A stretch of 64,000 nt of DNA from Fodinibacter sp963834965 (GTDB lineage Bacteria; Actinomycetota; Actinomycetes; Actinomycetales; Dermatophilaceae): assembly GCA_963834965.1 (NCBI GenBank), contig CAWIEI010000034.1, positions 124,001-188,000 of the forward strand. The letters run 5' to 3'. Position numbers and translations under genes: made by a program. Shown one piece after another: positions 25,862 to 34,920 of this stretch (within the stretch, counting starts at the first letter, position 1; the number at the start of each line of letters is the position of its first letter). The notes under the pieces were generated by a model. That model saw nothing but the letters and a program-made list of their open reading frames with translations. It was not told the origin of the DNA and did no database searches.

Positions 25862-28312
25862 ATGAGCACCCTCTTCGACGGCCTCGACTTCGGCGACCCG
25901 GGCCACGAGCCGCACGTGGATCCCGCCACCCACGCCAGCGCCCACGCGGCGCTGGTCAACGCCGCCGGGGTGCCCACCTGGGCGGAGGCGGCGGCAGCCG
26001 GGCTCGGCCCCGACGGCGGTCCTGGCGCGAGCCGGCCAGGGGCCGACCCCGAGGAGCTGCTCGTCGGGCTCAACCCCCAGCAGCGCGATGCCGTGCTGCA
26101 CGAGGGTGGGCCGCTGCTCATCGTCGCCGGTGCCGGGTCGGGCAAGACCCGGGTGCTCGCCCATCGCATCGCCCACCTGCTCGCGGCCCGGGGGGTGCAG
26201 CCCGGCCAGGTGCTCGCCATCACCTTCACCAACAAGGCGGCCGCCGAGATGCGCGAGCGGGTCACCTCGCTGGTCGGCCCCCGCGCCAAGGCGATGTGGG
26301 TGATGACGTTCCACAGCGCCTGCGTACGCATCCTGCGCCGCGAGGCCGACAAGGTGGGGCTGCGCTCGACCTTTTCGATCTACGACGCCGCCGACAGCCA
26401 GCGGCTGATGTCGATGGTCATCCGCGACATGGACCTCGACCCGAAGCGCTACAACCCGCGCTCGTTCAGCCACCAGGTGAGCAACCTCAAGAACGAGCTC
26501 ATCGACGAGGAGACCTACGCGGGCCGGGTCGGCGAGGCGAGCCCGCACCAGGAGCAGGTGCTCGCCGAGGCCTACACGGCCTACCAGCGGCGGCTGCGCC
26601 AGGCCAACGCGATGGACTTCGACGACCTGATCATGACCACCGTGCACATGTTCCAGGCGTTCCCCGACGTCGCCGAGCACTACCGGCGGCGGTTCCGGCA
26701 CGTCATGGTCGACGAGTACCAGGACACCAACCACGCCCAGTACCAGCTGGTCCGCGAGCTGGTCGGCCGGCCCGAGACGCGCACAGAGCACGGCGTCGAG
26801 CCCAGCGAGCTGGTCGTCGTCGGCGACGCCGACCAGTCGATCTACGCGTTCCGCGGCGCGACCATCCGCAACATCGAGGAGTTCGAGCAGGACTACCCCG
26901 ATGCCCGCACCATCCTGCTCGAGCAGAACTACCGCTCGACCCAGACCATCCTGCGGGCCGCCAACGCGGTCATCGCCCGCAACGAGGGGCGGCGCAAGAA
27001 GAACCTGTGGAGCGAGACCGGCGACGGCGCCCGCATCGTCGGCTACGTCGGCGACAACGAGCACGACGAGGCGTCGTTCGTGGCTCGCTCGATCGACCGG
27101 CTCGGCGACGAGCACGGGGTGCGACCCGGCGACGTCGCGGTGTTCTACCGCACCAACGCCCAGTCCCGTGCCCTCGAAGAGGTGTTCGTGCGGGTCGGCC
27201 TGCCCTACAAGGTGGTCGGCGGCACCCGGTTCTACGAGCGGCGCGAGGTCAAGGACGCCCTGGCCTACCTGCGGGTGCTCTCCAACCCCAGCGACACCGT
27301 CAACCTGCGGCGCATCGTCAACGTGCCCAAGCGCGGCATCGGCGACCGCGCCGAGGCGTGCATCACGGCGCTGGCCGAGCGCGAGCGCATCCCGTTCGTC
27401 GCCGCGCTCGGACGCCCCGACGACGCCCCCGGCATCGCCACCCGCTCGGTCGTGGCGATCAAGGGGTTCACCGGCCTCCTCGAGGGCCTGGGCCGGGTGC
27501 GCGACGACGAGGATGCCGGAGTGTCCGACCTGCTCGAGGCCGTGCTCGACCGTACGGGCTACCTCACCGAGCTGCGCGCCAGCCACGACCCCCAGGACGA
27601 GACCCGCGTCGAGAACCTCGCCGAGCTCGTCGCCGTCGCCCGCGAGTTCGACGAGGAGCGCCGCGAGACCGGCGAGGTGATCAGCCTCGAGGACTTCCTC
27701 GAGCGGGTCTCGCTGGTCGCCGACGCCGACGAGATCCCCGACACCGAGGAGGCCGAGCAGGCGGGTGTCGTCACGCTGATGACGCTGCACACCGCCAAGG
27801 GGCTGGAGTTCCCGGTCGTGTTCCTCACCGGCATGGAGGACGGCACCTTCCCCCACCTGCGCAGCCTGGGTGACCCCAAGGAGCTCGAGGAGGAGCGCCG
27901 GCTCGCCTACGTGGGCATCACCCGGGCCCGCGAGCGGCTGCACATCTCACGCGCGGCTGTCCGATCGGCCTGGGGCGCACCGCAGTACAACCCGCCGTCA
28001 CGGTTCCTCGACGAGATCCCCACCGAGCTCGTCCAGTGGGAGCGCGAGCTCTCCGGCGCCGCCGCCATCGGTCGGCGCGACCAGCGCCCGGCCGTGGCCA
28101 CCCTGGCCCAGCGCCCCGGGGTGCGCTCGCCTGGCAACCGGCCGGTCATCCCGCTCTCTGCCGGCGACCGGGTCACCCACGACAGCTACGGCCTCGGCAC
28201 GGTGGTGCGCACCCTTGGTGAGGGCGACAAGACGCAGGCCGAGGTCGACTTCGGCGGTGAGCTCGGGGTCAAGCGGTTCGTGCTGCGGTTCGCACCGCTC
28301 GAGAAGCTCTGA
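25862..28312 (+). CDS. pcrA: ATP-dependent DNA helicase PcrA/UvrD
   Basis: 816 residues, superfamily 1A helicase. Motif order: LNPQQRDAVLHEGGPLLIVAGAGSGKT (Q-motif and Walker A, residues 69-96), ITFTNKAAAEMRERV (Ia), VMVDEYQDTNHAQY (II, Asp284), VVGDADQSIYAFRGA (III), ILLEQNYRSTQTIL (IV), LMTLHTAKGLEFPVVFLTGMEDG (V) and LAYVGITRARERLHI (VI). A C-terminal tail with a Tudor-like RNA-polymerase-binding fold (GDRVTHDSYGLGTVVRTLG to VLRFAPLEKL) is as in PcrA. The first ~65 residues are a variable extension. Roles: nucleotide excision repair and transcription-coupled conflict resolution. Confidence 0.96.
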   Translation: MSTLFDGLDFGDPGHEPHVDPATHASAHAALVNAAGVPTWAEAAAAGLGPDGGPGASRPGADPEELLVGLNPQQRDAVLHEGGPLLIVAGAGSGKTRVLAHRIAHLLAARGVQPGQVLAITFTNKAAAEMRERVTSLVGPRAKAMWVMTFHSACVRILRREADKVGLRSTFSIYDAADSQRLMSMVIRDMDLDPKRYNPRSFSHQVSNLKNELIDEETYAGRVGEASPHQEQVLAEAYTAYQRRLRQANAMDFDDLIMTTVHMFQAFPDVAEHYRRRFRHVMVDEYQDTNHAQYQLVRELVGRPETRTEHGVEPSELVVVGDADQSIYAFRGATIRNIEEFEQDYPDARTILLEQNYRSTQTILRAANAVIARNEGRRKKNLWSETGDGARIVGYVGDNEHDEASFVARSIDRLGDEHGVRPGDVAVFYRTNAQSRALEEVFVRVGLPYKVVGGTRFYERREVKDALAYLRVLSNPSDTVNLRRIVNVPKRGIGDRAEACITALAERERIPFVAALGRPDDAPGIATRSVVAIKGFTGLLEGLGRVRDDEDAGVSDLLEAVLDRTGYLTELRASHDPQDETRVENLAELVAVAREFDEERRETGEVISLEDFLERVSLVADADEIPDTEEAEQAGVVTLMTLHTAKGLEFPVVFLTGMEDGTFPHLRSLGDPKELEEERRLAYVGITRARERLHISRAAVRSAWGAPQYNPPSRFLDEIPTELVQWERELSGAAAIGRRDQRPAVATLAQRPGVRSPGNRPVIPLSAGDRVTHDSYGLGTVVRTLGEGDKTQAEVDFGGELGVKRFVLRFAPLEKL

Positions 28313-28331
28313 CGCAGGGCCTCTGACGCGG

Positions 28332-28347
28332 GGCCTCAGTAGAGGCC
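28332..28347. terminator. Short hairpin between convergent pcrA and M23 peptidase genes
   Basis: GGCCTC-AGTA-GAGGCC forms a 6-bp stem with a 4-base loop at the convergent 3' ends, covering the M23 stop codon. Just before it, CTCTGACGC(A/G)GGGC is directly repeated (28310-28337). No T-run. Confidence 0.4.
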
Positions 28348-29112
28348 GTGGCGCTTGAGCCAGGGGATCGGGTCGATGGGGAGGTCGTGCGCCGTCGACT
28401 TCTGCATCTCGAAGTGCAGGTGGGACCCGAAGGAGTGGCCGGTGTTGCCGACCAGCCCGACGAGCTCGCCGGGCCGCACGGTGTCGCCCTTCTGGGCGAT
28501 CCGCTTGCTGAGGTGGCCGTACCAGGAGATCGAGCCGTCCCAGTACTTGATCTCGAGCTTGTTGCCGAAGCTGGAGTCGTAGAACGACCCGATGACGACG
28601 CCCTGGGACATCGCGTAGACCGGCGTGCCGGTGGTGGCGCCCAGGTCGACGCCGTCGTGGTGCTGGCCCCAGCGCCAGGTGTAGCCGGAGGTGATGTGCC
28701 AGGTGTTGATCGGTCGCACCCACCGCTTCGCCTCGCGCTCGGCCTTGGCCTTGGCGGCGGCCTTGCGCTGGGCGCTACGCGCCGCGCGGGCGGCCTGTTC
28801 GTTGCGCCCCTGCAGGGCTGCGGTCTGGATCGACGCGGCGTGGCGACGCTGGGCGAGTTCGGTGACCATCGCCTCGTCGGAGACCTGCTCGGTGCGGGCC
28901 ATGGCGCTCGCGGCGCCGTCGAGGGCGAGGGCCGGCGGCTGCTGCGGCGTGGGGTGCACGACGGTCGCTCCAGTGGCCGTGACCACGAGCGCCGCGGCGG
29001 CCGCGGTGGGCAGCACGAAGCTCGAGCTGAACGCTCGGGGCAGGCGGGCACGACGAGACTGGACGCGGTGACGTCCGCCGTAGTGCCGCCCTTGGTAGGA
29101 CGAAGAACTCAC
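28336..29112 (-). CDS. Secreted/anchored M23 (LytM) metallopeptidase
   Basis: 258 residues from GTG. A basic N-terminus and a hydrophobic segment (about residues 33-50) act as signal or anchor. An Ala/Arg/Lys coiled region (about 80-130) follows, then the LytM domain: SGYTWRWGQHHDGVDLGA with zinc ligands His152 and Asp156, and GSHLHFEM with His231/His233. These enzymes cut peptidoglycan cross-bridges or, if degenerate, activate amidases; here the ligands are present. The 200-base upstream gap holds a hairpin (CTGCCG..CGGCAG) but no riboswitch that I could confirm. Confidence 0.9.
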   Translation of the reverse strand: MSSSSYQGRHYGGRHRVQSRRARLPRAFSSSFVLPTAAAAALVVTATGATVVHPTPQQPPALALDGAASAMARTEQVSDEAMVTELAQRRHAASIQTAALQGRNEQAARAARSAQRKAAAKAKAEREAKRWVRPINTWHITSGYTWRWGQHHDGVDLGATTGTPVYAMSQGVVIGSFYDSSFGNKLEIKYWDGSISWYGHLSKRIAQKGDTVRPGELVGLVGNTGHSFGSHLHFEMQKSTAHDLPIDPIPWLKRHGLY

Positions 29113-29317
29113 GCGGGGATGACCTCAGGGGGGTTTAGACGGGGCTGGCACCACCGTACCGTGACCATTCCGTGACAACACAATCCCCATCCGGCAACCT
29201 GTGGACGGACGTGGCGGCAATTCTGCCGTTCCTGCGGCAGACCCGCTCGTCGAGGGTGCCACTTCGTGACGTACCTCACGCCCGGGGGGCCGCCCACGCC
29301 GGCGGACCCCGGCATCC

Positions 29318-30250
29318 TCAGTCGTCGCGGGCCAAGGGGGTGACGCCCGAGGTGACCGTGCCGCCCTGCTCGTCGAGGTGGGCCAGGGCGTGCGAGATGC
29401 CGTGCACGACCTCTCCCATCATCGGCAGGCTCAGGTGCCCGGCCCCGTGCAGCCTGATGTTGCGCGCCCTCAGGTCGCGATGCCGCAGGGCCGCGTTGCG
29501 CTGCGGCTGGATGGCCCAGTCGTTGTCGGACCAGTACGAGATGAACCGGGTGCGGCAGCCCCGCACCGGCCGGTCGAGCTCGCGCATCAGGTGGCTGCCC
29601 GGCCGCATCTGCTGCATCAAGGTGGTGGGCACGGCGTACGCGGCGTAGCTGCCCTCGTGCGGGGTGCCGAGCGTGATGAGGGTGTGCACCCGCGCGTCGC
29701 CCCCGAGCCGGGTGATGTAGTAGCGGGCGATCAGGCCACCCAGGCTGTGCCCGATGATGTGGATCCGCTCGAAGCCGGTCTCCTCGACGACCCGCTCCAC
29801 CTCCACCGACAGGCCGGCCGCGGCGGCGCGCACGTCGTTGGCGACGGTGAGGTAGTTGGTGGCGAAGACGTTCGAGAAGCCGCGCCGGGTCAGCCCGCGC
29901 CGCAGCAGGGTGAAGATCGAGCGGTTGCTGACGATGCCGTGCACCAGCAGGATCGGCGTGCCCGCGGCCTCGACGTTCGAGACGAGCAGCCCACGCTGCG
30001 CGGGCGGGAGGTGCTCGAGCCGGTAGGCCCGGTCGGCACGGGCGCCGCGGCCACCCACCAGTCCGACCGGCCAGGTCGCGACGTGGGCGGCGAGCCAGAC
30101 CGACTCGACGGCGTTGCCGGCCAGCACCGCCGGGTCGAGCAGCCGCAGGGCGGCCGAGGCCAGGCCACCGGCACGCCGGACCACCGAGACCTGCGTCGGC
30201 GCAGGGTGCTCGGCGGGATGTGCGGCGCTCGGCAGCGGAAGCGTTCCCAT
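29318..30250 (-). CDS. Lipase/esterase of the alpha/beta-hydrolase fold (class 2 lipase-like)
   Basis: 310 residues. TPILLVHGIVSNRSIFTLLRRGLTRRGF has the HG oxyanion region, IHIIGHSLGGLIARYYI the nucleophile Ser169, and GAGHLSLPMM a C-terminal catalytic His context. The segment between, with ITLGTPHEGSYAAYAVPTTLMQQM, is typical of bacterial triacylglycerol lipases and PGAP1-like esterases. There is no evident signal peptide, though the N-terminal region contains a hydrophobic stretch (VWLAAHVATWPVGLVGG). It is divergent from the M4 protease genes. Confidence 0.85.
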   Translation of the reverse strand: MGTLPLPSAAHPAEHPAPTQVSVVRRAGGLASAALRLLDPAVLAGNAVESVWLAAHVATWPVGLVGGRGARADRAYRLEHLPPAQRGLLVSNVEAAGTPILLVHGIVSNRSIFTLLRRGLTRRGFSNVFATNYLTVANDVRAAAAGLSVEVERVVEETGFERIHIIGHSLGGLIARYYITRLGGDARVHTLITLGTPHEGSYAAYAVPTTLMQQMRPGSHLMRELDRPVRGCRTRFISYWSDNDWAIQPQRNAALRHRDLRARNIRLHGAGHLSLPMMGEVVHGISHALAHLDEQGGTVTSGVTPLARDD

Positions 30251-30477
30251 GGCCCCGCCACTGTAGGGCCGGGCACCGCGCTACACCCCGGACTACGAGC
30301 AGATGGTCACCATGCGGTCTGGGTTGTCGCCACCACGGTCAAGGCTCGGTGTGCCCGCGGTAAAAGAAGCGGCGGGTGCAGGTCAATTCTTTCCACAAAC
30401 CGTTGTCACGGTGGCACCCAGCCGACAGGTTTCCCTCGTGCCCGACCCCGGGGCCCACCCCTGAAGGAGACCACCTC

Positions 30478-32499
30478 GTGAGAAGACTGACCACAGGCCT
30501 CGCCCTCGGCGCGGCCGCCGCCACCTTCGCCGCCGGCGCACCCGCCGCGTCGGCCCTGCCCGGCGCCACCCCTGCCGGCCCACCGTCCGACCGCCAGGCC
30601 CTCAAGCTCGGGGCCGACGACACGCTCGTGCAGCGCTCGGTGCTCACCGACCGCGACGGCACGACGCACACCCGCTACGACCGCACCTGGAAGGGCCTGC
30701 GGGTCGTCGGCGGCGACCTCGTGGTCGAGAAAGCCAAGGGGGGCCGCATCGAGGACGTGCAGTTCAACAACGGCAGGAGCGTGGCCGCGAAGACCACCGC
30801 GCCGGCCGTCGCACGGACCACCGCGCTCGCGACCGGACAGCAGCGCTCGAAGGCGTCGCGCGAGACGAGCCGTGGCGAGCTGGTGGTCTGGGCCGCGACC
30901 GGCACGCCGCGCCTGGCGTACGACGTGCTGACCACCGGGACCCTCGCCGACCAGACGCCGAGCCGGCTGCACACCATCGTCGACGCGGCATCCGGCGCGG
31001 TCATCTCCTCCTACGACGAGGTGGTCAAGGGCACCGGCAACAGCCAGTACTCGGGCACGGTCACCCTCAACACGAGGCTCAGCGGCTCGACCTGGCAGCT
31101 GCGCGACACGCTGGGCGACTACACGACCGACCTCAACGGGGCGACATCGGGCACCGGCACCCAGTTCACCGACGCCGACAACGTGTGGGGCAACGGCTCG
31201 ACCACGAGCCGGCAGACCGCGGGGGTCGACGCGCAGTACGGGGCGGAGAAGACCTACGCGTACTACAACAACGTGCTCGGGCGGGCCGGCATCTGGAACA
31301 ACGGCACCGGGGCGCGCAGCCGCACGCACTACGGCAACGCCTACAACAACGCGTTCTGGGACGGCACCCAGATGACCTATGGCGACGGCGCGGGGAACGC
31401 CAAGCCGCTGACCTCCATCGACGTCGCCGCGCACGAGATGAGCCACGGCGTCACCGAGAACACGGCAGGTCTGGTCTACACCGGTGACGCCGGCGGCCTC
31501 AACGAGGCGACCTCCGACATCTTCGGCACCGCGGTCGAGTGGTACGCCAACAGCGCCGCCGACCCGGGCGACTACCTCATCGGCGAGAAGATCAACATCA
31601 ACGGCAACGGCACCCCGCTGCGCTACCTGGACCGCCCCAGCAAGGACGGCGCCAGCCAGGACTGCTGGACCACCGGCACCAAGAACCTCGACCCCCACTA
31701 CTCCTCGGGCCCGCTGAACCACTGGTTCTTCCTCGCCTCAGAGGGCTCCGGCGCGAAGACGATCAACGGCGTCGCCTACAACAGCCCCACCTGCAACGGC
31801 ACCACCGTGACCGGCGCCGGCCGGGCCGCCGCCGAGAAGATCTGGTACCGCACGCTGTCGACCAAGCTCACCTCGAACAGCACCTACGCCGCGGCTCGCA
31901 ACGGCGCGATCGCCTCGGCCAAGGAGCTGTACGGCGCCGGGTCGGCACAGTGCCTCGCCACCGAGAGCGCCTTCGCGGCGATCGCGGTCCCGGCGGGCAC
32001 GCAGACCTGCGGTGGCACCACGCCCCCGCCGCCGCCGCCCGGCGGAAACCTGCTCGGCAACCCCGGCTTCGAGTCGGGCAACACGGTGTGGACCGGTACC
32101 GCAGGCCCGATCACCAACAACACCGGTCGCCCCGCGCGCACCGGCTCGTGGAAGGCCTGGCTCGGCGGCAACGGCTCGACCAGCACCGAGACGATCAACC
32201 AGAGCGTCGCGATCCCGGCCGGCGTGACCAGCGCGACCCTGTCGTTCTGGCTGCGCACCGACACCGCCGAGACCGGCTCCACGGTCTACGACAGGATGCG
32301 GGCGCAGGTCGTCGACGGGGCCACGGTGACCACCCTGGCCACCTACTCCAACGTGGGCACCAACGCCACCTACACCCAGAAGTCCTTCAACCTGACGGCC
32401 TACAAGGGCGAGACGGTGACGATCCGGTTCACGATGAGCGAGGACGCCAGCCTGCAGACGTCCTTCGTCGTCGACGACACCTCGGTCGCCACGAGCTGA
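30478..32499 (+). CDS. Secreted M4 (thermolysin-family) metalloprotease with C-terminal accessory domain
   Basis: 673 residues from GTG 30478, with GAAGGAG upstream. A signal peptide (RRLTTGLALGAAAATFAAGAPAASA) and an FTP/PepSY propeptide (RSVLTDRDGTTHTRYDRTWKGLRVVGGDLVVE) precede the M4 catalytic domain. Zinc motif HEMSHGVTE has His319, Glu320 and His323; GGLNEATSDIFG supplies the third ligand; and DYLIGEKININGNGTPLRYLDRPS is diagnostic. After a TPPPPPPG linker (about residue 520) comes a beta-rich domain starting NLLGNPGFESGNTVWTGT, a carbohydrate-binding-like or pro-convertase-type module. It works outside the cell in protein degradation. Terminator at 32508-32543. Confidence 0.95.
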   Translation: MRRLTTGLALGAAAATFAAGAPAASALPGATPAGPPSDRQALKLGADDTLVQRSVLTDRDGTTHTRYDRTWKGLRVVGGDLVVEKAKGGRIEDVQFNNGRSVAAKTTAPAVARTTALATGQQRSKASRETSRGELVVWAATGTPRLAYDVLTTGTLADQTPSRLHTIVDAASGAVISSYDEVVKGTGNSQYSGTVTLNTRLSGSTWQLRDTLGDYTTDLNGATSGTGTQFTDADNVWGNGSTTSRQTAGVDAQYGAEKTYAYYNNVLGRAGIWNNGTGARSRTHYGNAYNNAFWDGTQMTYGDGAGNAKPLTSIDVAAHEMSHGVTENTAGLVYTGDAGGLNEATSDIFGTAVEWYANSAADPGDYLIGEKININGNGTPLRYLDRPSKDGASQDCWTTGTKNLDPHYSSGPLNHWFFLASEGSGAKTINGVAYNSPTCNGTTVTGAGRAAAEKIWYRTLSTKLTSNSTYAAARNGAIASAKELYGAGSAQCLATESAFAAIAVPAGTQTCGGTTPPPPPPGGNLLGNPGFESGNTVWTGTAGPITNNTGRPARTGSWKAWLGGNGSTSTETINQSVAIPAGVTSATLSFWLRTDTAETGSTVYDRMRAQVVDGATVTTLATYSNVGTNATYTQKSFNLTAYKGETVTIRFTMSEDASLQTSFVVDDTSVATS

Positions 32500-32507
32500 A
32501 CGCCCAC

Positions 32508-32543
32508 GGATGCCGTCCCCACCCGGGCGTGGGGACGGCATCC
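32508..32543 (+). terminator. Strong hairpin terminator built from two inverted GGATGCCG words
   Basis: GGATGCCGTCCCC (32508-32520) pairs perfectly with GGGGACGGCATCC (32531-32543) across a ten-base loop, nine bases after the stop of the first M4 protease. The outer eight bases of each arm are the window-wide repeated word GGATGCCG and its complement. There is no T-tract, as usual for high-GC actinobacterial terminators. Confidence 0.75.
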
Positions 32544-32650
32544 GCCGTCTGCGGCCCGGCCTAGACTGCGGTTCGGTGCGCGTCGTGGCGCTCCCTCCCG
32601 CACCATTGACCTGCCGTGACCACCGCGGCGTCCTGCCCTCGAGGAGCCCC

Positions 32651-34240
32651 ATGTCGTCACGCCAACTCGCCGGTGTCGCCCTCGCCGTCACCGTCGCCGC
32701 CGTGGCCGCGTCGGTGACCGGCGCGTCCGGAGCCCTCGCCGCACCCGGGGGCAACGCCGCCCTCAAGGTCGCCGAGCAGTCCGACGCTGCGTCCATCGGC
32801 GACGACCTCGGGCTGCCGGCCGACCAGTCGCTCACCGTGCGCTCGGTGGTCACCGACCGCGACGGCACGCGGCACGTGCGCTACGACCGCACCGTCGACG
32901 GGCTGCCCGTCGTGGGCGGGGACCTCGTCGTGGCCAAGGGCGCCAACGGCACGGTGAAGAACAGTCACTGGAACCGCGGCAAGGCCGTCGCGCCGGCCAC
33001 CACCAGGGCCACCGTGAGCAGGGCCGCCGCCAGTGCCACCGCGGCCAGGGGCGCCGGCTACCGGGTCGACTCCAGCGCCGCCGCCCTCGTCGTGTACGCC
33101 AGCTCGGGCACCCCGCGGCTCGCGTGGCAGGTGACGACCACCGGCATCCGCGCCAGCCAGACCCCCAGCAAGCTCACAACCTGGGTCGACGCCCGCACCG
33201 GGAAGGTCATCGACTCCGTCGAGACGATCGAGGAGGGCACGGGCAGCACCCCGTACAACGGCAGCATCACCCTCACCACCATCGGGTCGGCCCCGAACTT
33301 TCAGCTGGCTGACGGCATCGGCAACACCACCACCGACCTCAACGGTGCCACCACCGGCACCGGGTCGCCCTTCGTCGACGCCGACAACGCGTGGGGCACC
33401 GGTGTCTACAGCCTGATCGGTGCGGCACGCCAGACGGCAGCCGTCGACGCCCAGTTCGGCGCCCAGAAGACCTTCGAGTACTACTCGACCATGCACAACC
33501 GGGCCGGCATCTGGAACACCGGCGTGGGCGCGCGCAGCCGGGTGCACTACGGCAACGCCTACCCCAACGCGTTCTGGGACGGCACCCAGATGACCTACGG
33601 CGACGGTGCCGGCAACACCCGCCCGTTGACCGAGCTGGACGTGGCCGGCCACGAGATGAGCCACGGCGTCACCGAGAACACCGCGCACCTGAACTACCGC
33701 GGTGAGTCCGGCGGCCTGAACGAGGCGACGTCCGACATCTTCGGCACGGCCGTCGAGTTCTTCGCGAACGCCCCGGCCGACCCGGGTGACTACCTGATCG
33801 GCGAGAAGATCAACATCAACGGCAACGGCACCCCGCTGCGCTACATGGACCGGCCCAGCAGGGACGGCGTGAGCAAGGACTGCTGGAGCCGCACCCTCGG
33901 CCGGCTCGACGTGCACTACTCCTCAGGTCCGCTGAACCACTGGTACTACCTGGTCTCCGAGGGCTCGGGCGCCAAGACACTCGACGGGGTCGACTACAAC
34001 AGCCCCCGGTGCGGCACCGCCCCCGCCGTGACCGGCGTCGGGCACGCCGTCGCCGAGAAGGTCTGGTACCGCACGCTGACCACCAAGCTCACCTCGAACA
34101 GCGGCTACGCGGCGGCCCGCAACGGCGCGATCGCCTCCGCCAAGGAGCTCTACGGCAGGAACTCGACGAACTGCCTGGCCGTGCAGGCCGCCTTCACCGC
34201 CATCGCGGTGCCCGCGGGTACCCAGACCTGCGCCAACTGA
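32651..34240 (+). CDS. Secreted M4 metalloprotease, paralogue of the preceding gene
   Basis: 529 residues from ATG 32651 with GAGGAG upstream. Signal peptide SSRQLAGVALAVTVAAVAASVTGASGALAAPG, FTP propeptide (RSVVTDRDGTRHVRYDRTVDGLPVVGGDLVVAKG), then the M4 domain with HEMSHGVTEN (His334), GGLNEATSDIFGTAVEF and DYLIGEKININGNGTPLRYMDRPSRDG. It ends shortly after the catalytic domain (AIAVPAGTQTCAN), so it lacks the linker and accessory domain of its neighbour. The two catalytic regions are nearly identical over long stretches, showing a tandem duplication. Confidence 0.95.
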   Translation: MSSRQLAGVALAVTVAAVAASVTGASGALAAPGGNAALKVAEQSDAASIGDDLGLPADQSLTVRSVVTDRDGTRHVRYDRTVDGLPVVGGDLVVAKGANGTVKNSHWNRGKAVAPATTRATVSRAAASATAARGAGYRVDSSAAALVVYASSGTPRLAWQVTTTGIRASQTPSKLTTWVDARTGKVIDSVETIEEGTGSTPYNGSITLTTIGSAPNFQLADGIGNTTTDLNGATTGTGSPFVDADNAWGTGVYSLIGAARQTAAVDAQFGAQKTFEYYSTMHNRAGIWNTGVGARSRVHYGNAYPNAFWDGTQMTYGDGAGNTRPLTELDVAGHEMSHGVTENTAHLNYRGESGGLNEATSDIFGTAVEFFANAPADPGDYLIGEKININGNGTPLRYMDRPSRDGVSKDCWSRTLGRLDVHYSSGPLNHWYYLVSEGSGAKTLDGVDYNSPRCGTAPAVTGVGHAVAEKVWYRTLTTKLTSNSGYAAARNGAIASAKELYGRNSTNCLAVQAAFTAIAVPAGTQTCAN

Positions 34241-34247
34241 GGTCCGC

Positions 34248-34283
34248 AGCGCACCGTCCGCCCTCAGCGGCAGACGGTGCGCT
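34248..34283. terminator. Bidirectional hairpin between convergent genes
   Basis: AGCGCACCGT (34248-34257) and ACGGTGCGCT (34274-34283) pair perfectly, with a further CCG..CGG inside the loop. The structure separates the second M4 protease from the convergent lipoprotein gene and overlaps the last codons of the latter. Confidence 0.6.
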
Positions 34284-34749
34284 GTGCGTCGGGCAGCTGC
34301 ACGTCGTTGAGCACCTCTCGAGCGGCGGTCGACAGCGGGTCGCTGCCCGCGGCCTCACCGAGGTCGATGGTCGTGCCGTCGCGCTCGACGCTCGCCGCGA
34401 TCCGGTCGTTGCCCGCGTTCAGGCCGGTCGTCGGCGGTGGGGCGGTGGCCAGGGTCTGCACCGTCGCGGCGGGCACGGTGCACGACACCGCCCCGTTCTT
34501 CGTCGTGCCGGTCACCGCGCCGTCCGGCGAGACAGCCAGCATGTCCGAGAAGCCCGCGACCCCGCCGACCCGGGACAGGCGCACGTCGGATGCCGTGGGG
34601 CTCGCGCTCGCGCTTGCCGTCGGACTCGCCGAGGTGCCCGAGCCTCCGGGCGTCGAGGACGCTCCGCAGGCACCCAGCACCAGCACCAAGGCTGTGGCGG
34701 CGAGCGCGAGGGGAGCGAACGGCATCCGGGGTGTGGTCGTCGTCGGCAT
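34264..34749 (-). CDS. Putative lipoprotein of unknown function
   Basis: 161 residues. A signal sequence with a lipobox (ALAATALVLVLGACGAS, lipidated Cys about residue 28) is followed by a Ser/Thr/Ala/Pro-rich linker and a compact domain (VRLSRVGGVAGFSDMLAVSPDGAVTGTTKNGAVSCTVP to VLNDVQLPDAQRTVC). The two cysteines of that domain could form a disulfide. I do not recognise the family. It would sit on the outer face of the cell membrane. Confidence 0.8.
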   Translation of the reverse strand: MPTTTTPRMPFAPLALAATALVLVLGACGASSTPGGSGTSASPTASASASPTASDVRLSRVGGVAGFSDMLAVSPDGAVTGTTKNGAVSCTVPAATVQTLATAPPPTTGLNAGNDRIAASVERDGTTIDLGEAAGSDPLSTAAREVLNDVQLPDAQRTVCR

Positions 34750-34920
34750 CCGCCCATCCCACCACCGGTCGTCGCGCGGGGCGACCGCTCGGGCGTGAGA
34801 AGAGTCCCACCGGCCGCCTCGGGGCGACCCGTGGCGCGACTCACCCCTTCGGCCCCGTTAGGCTCCCCAACGGACCACTTTCACCATCTCAGCCGACCGA
34901 CAGTGAGGACGGATCGCCTC

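Noticed and set aside
29113..29317. c-di-AMP (ydaO) riboswitch upstream of the M23 peptidase
   Set aside because: Such leaders are common for cell-wall hydrolases in this phylum, but I could not find the conserved cores; only a simple CTGCCG..CGGCAG hairpin is present.
30376..30477. An N-terminal extension of the first M4 protease beginning at 30376
   Set aside because: It would place 34 residues before the signal peptide; GTG 30478 has a good GAAGGAG site and gives a normal signal peptide.
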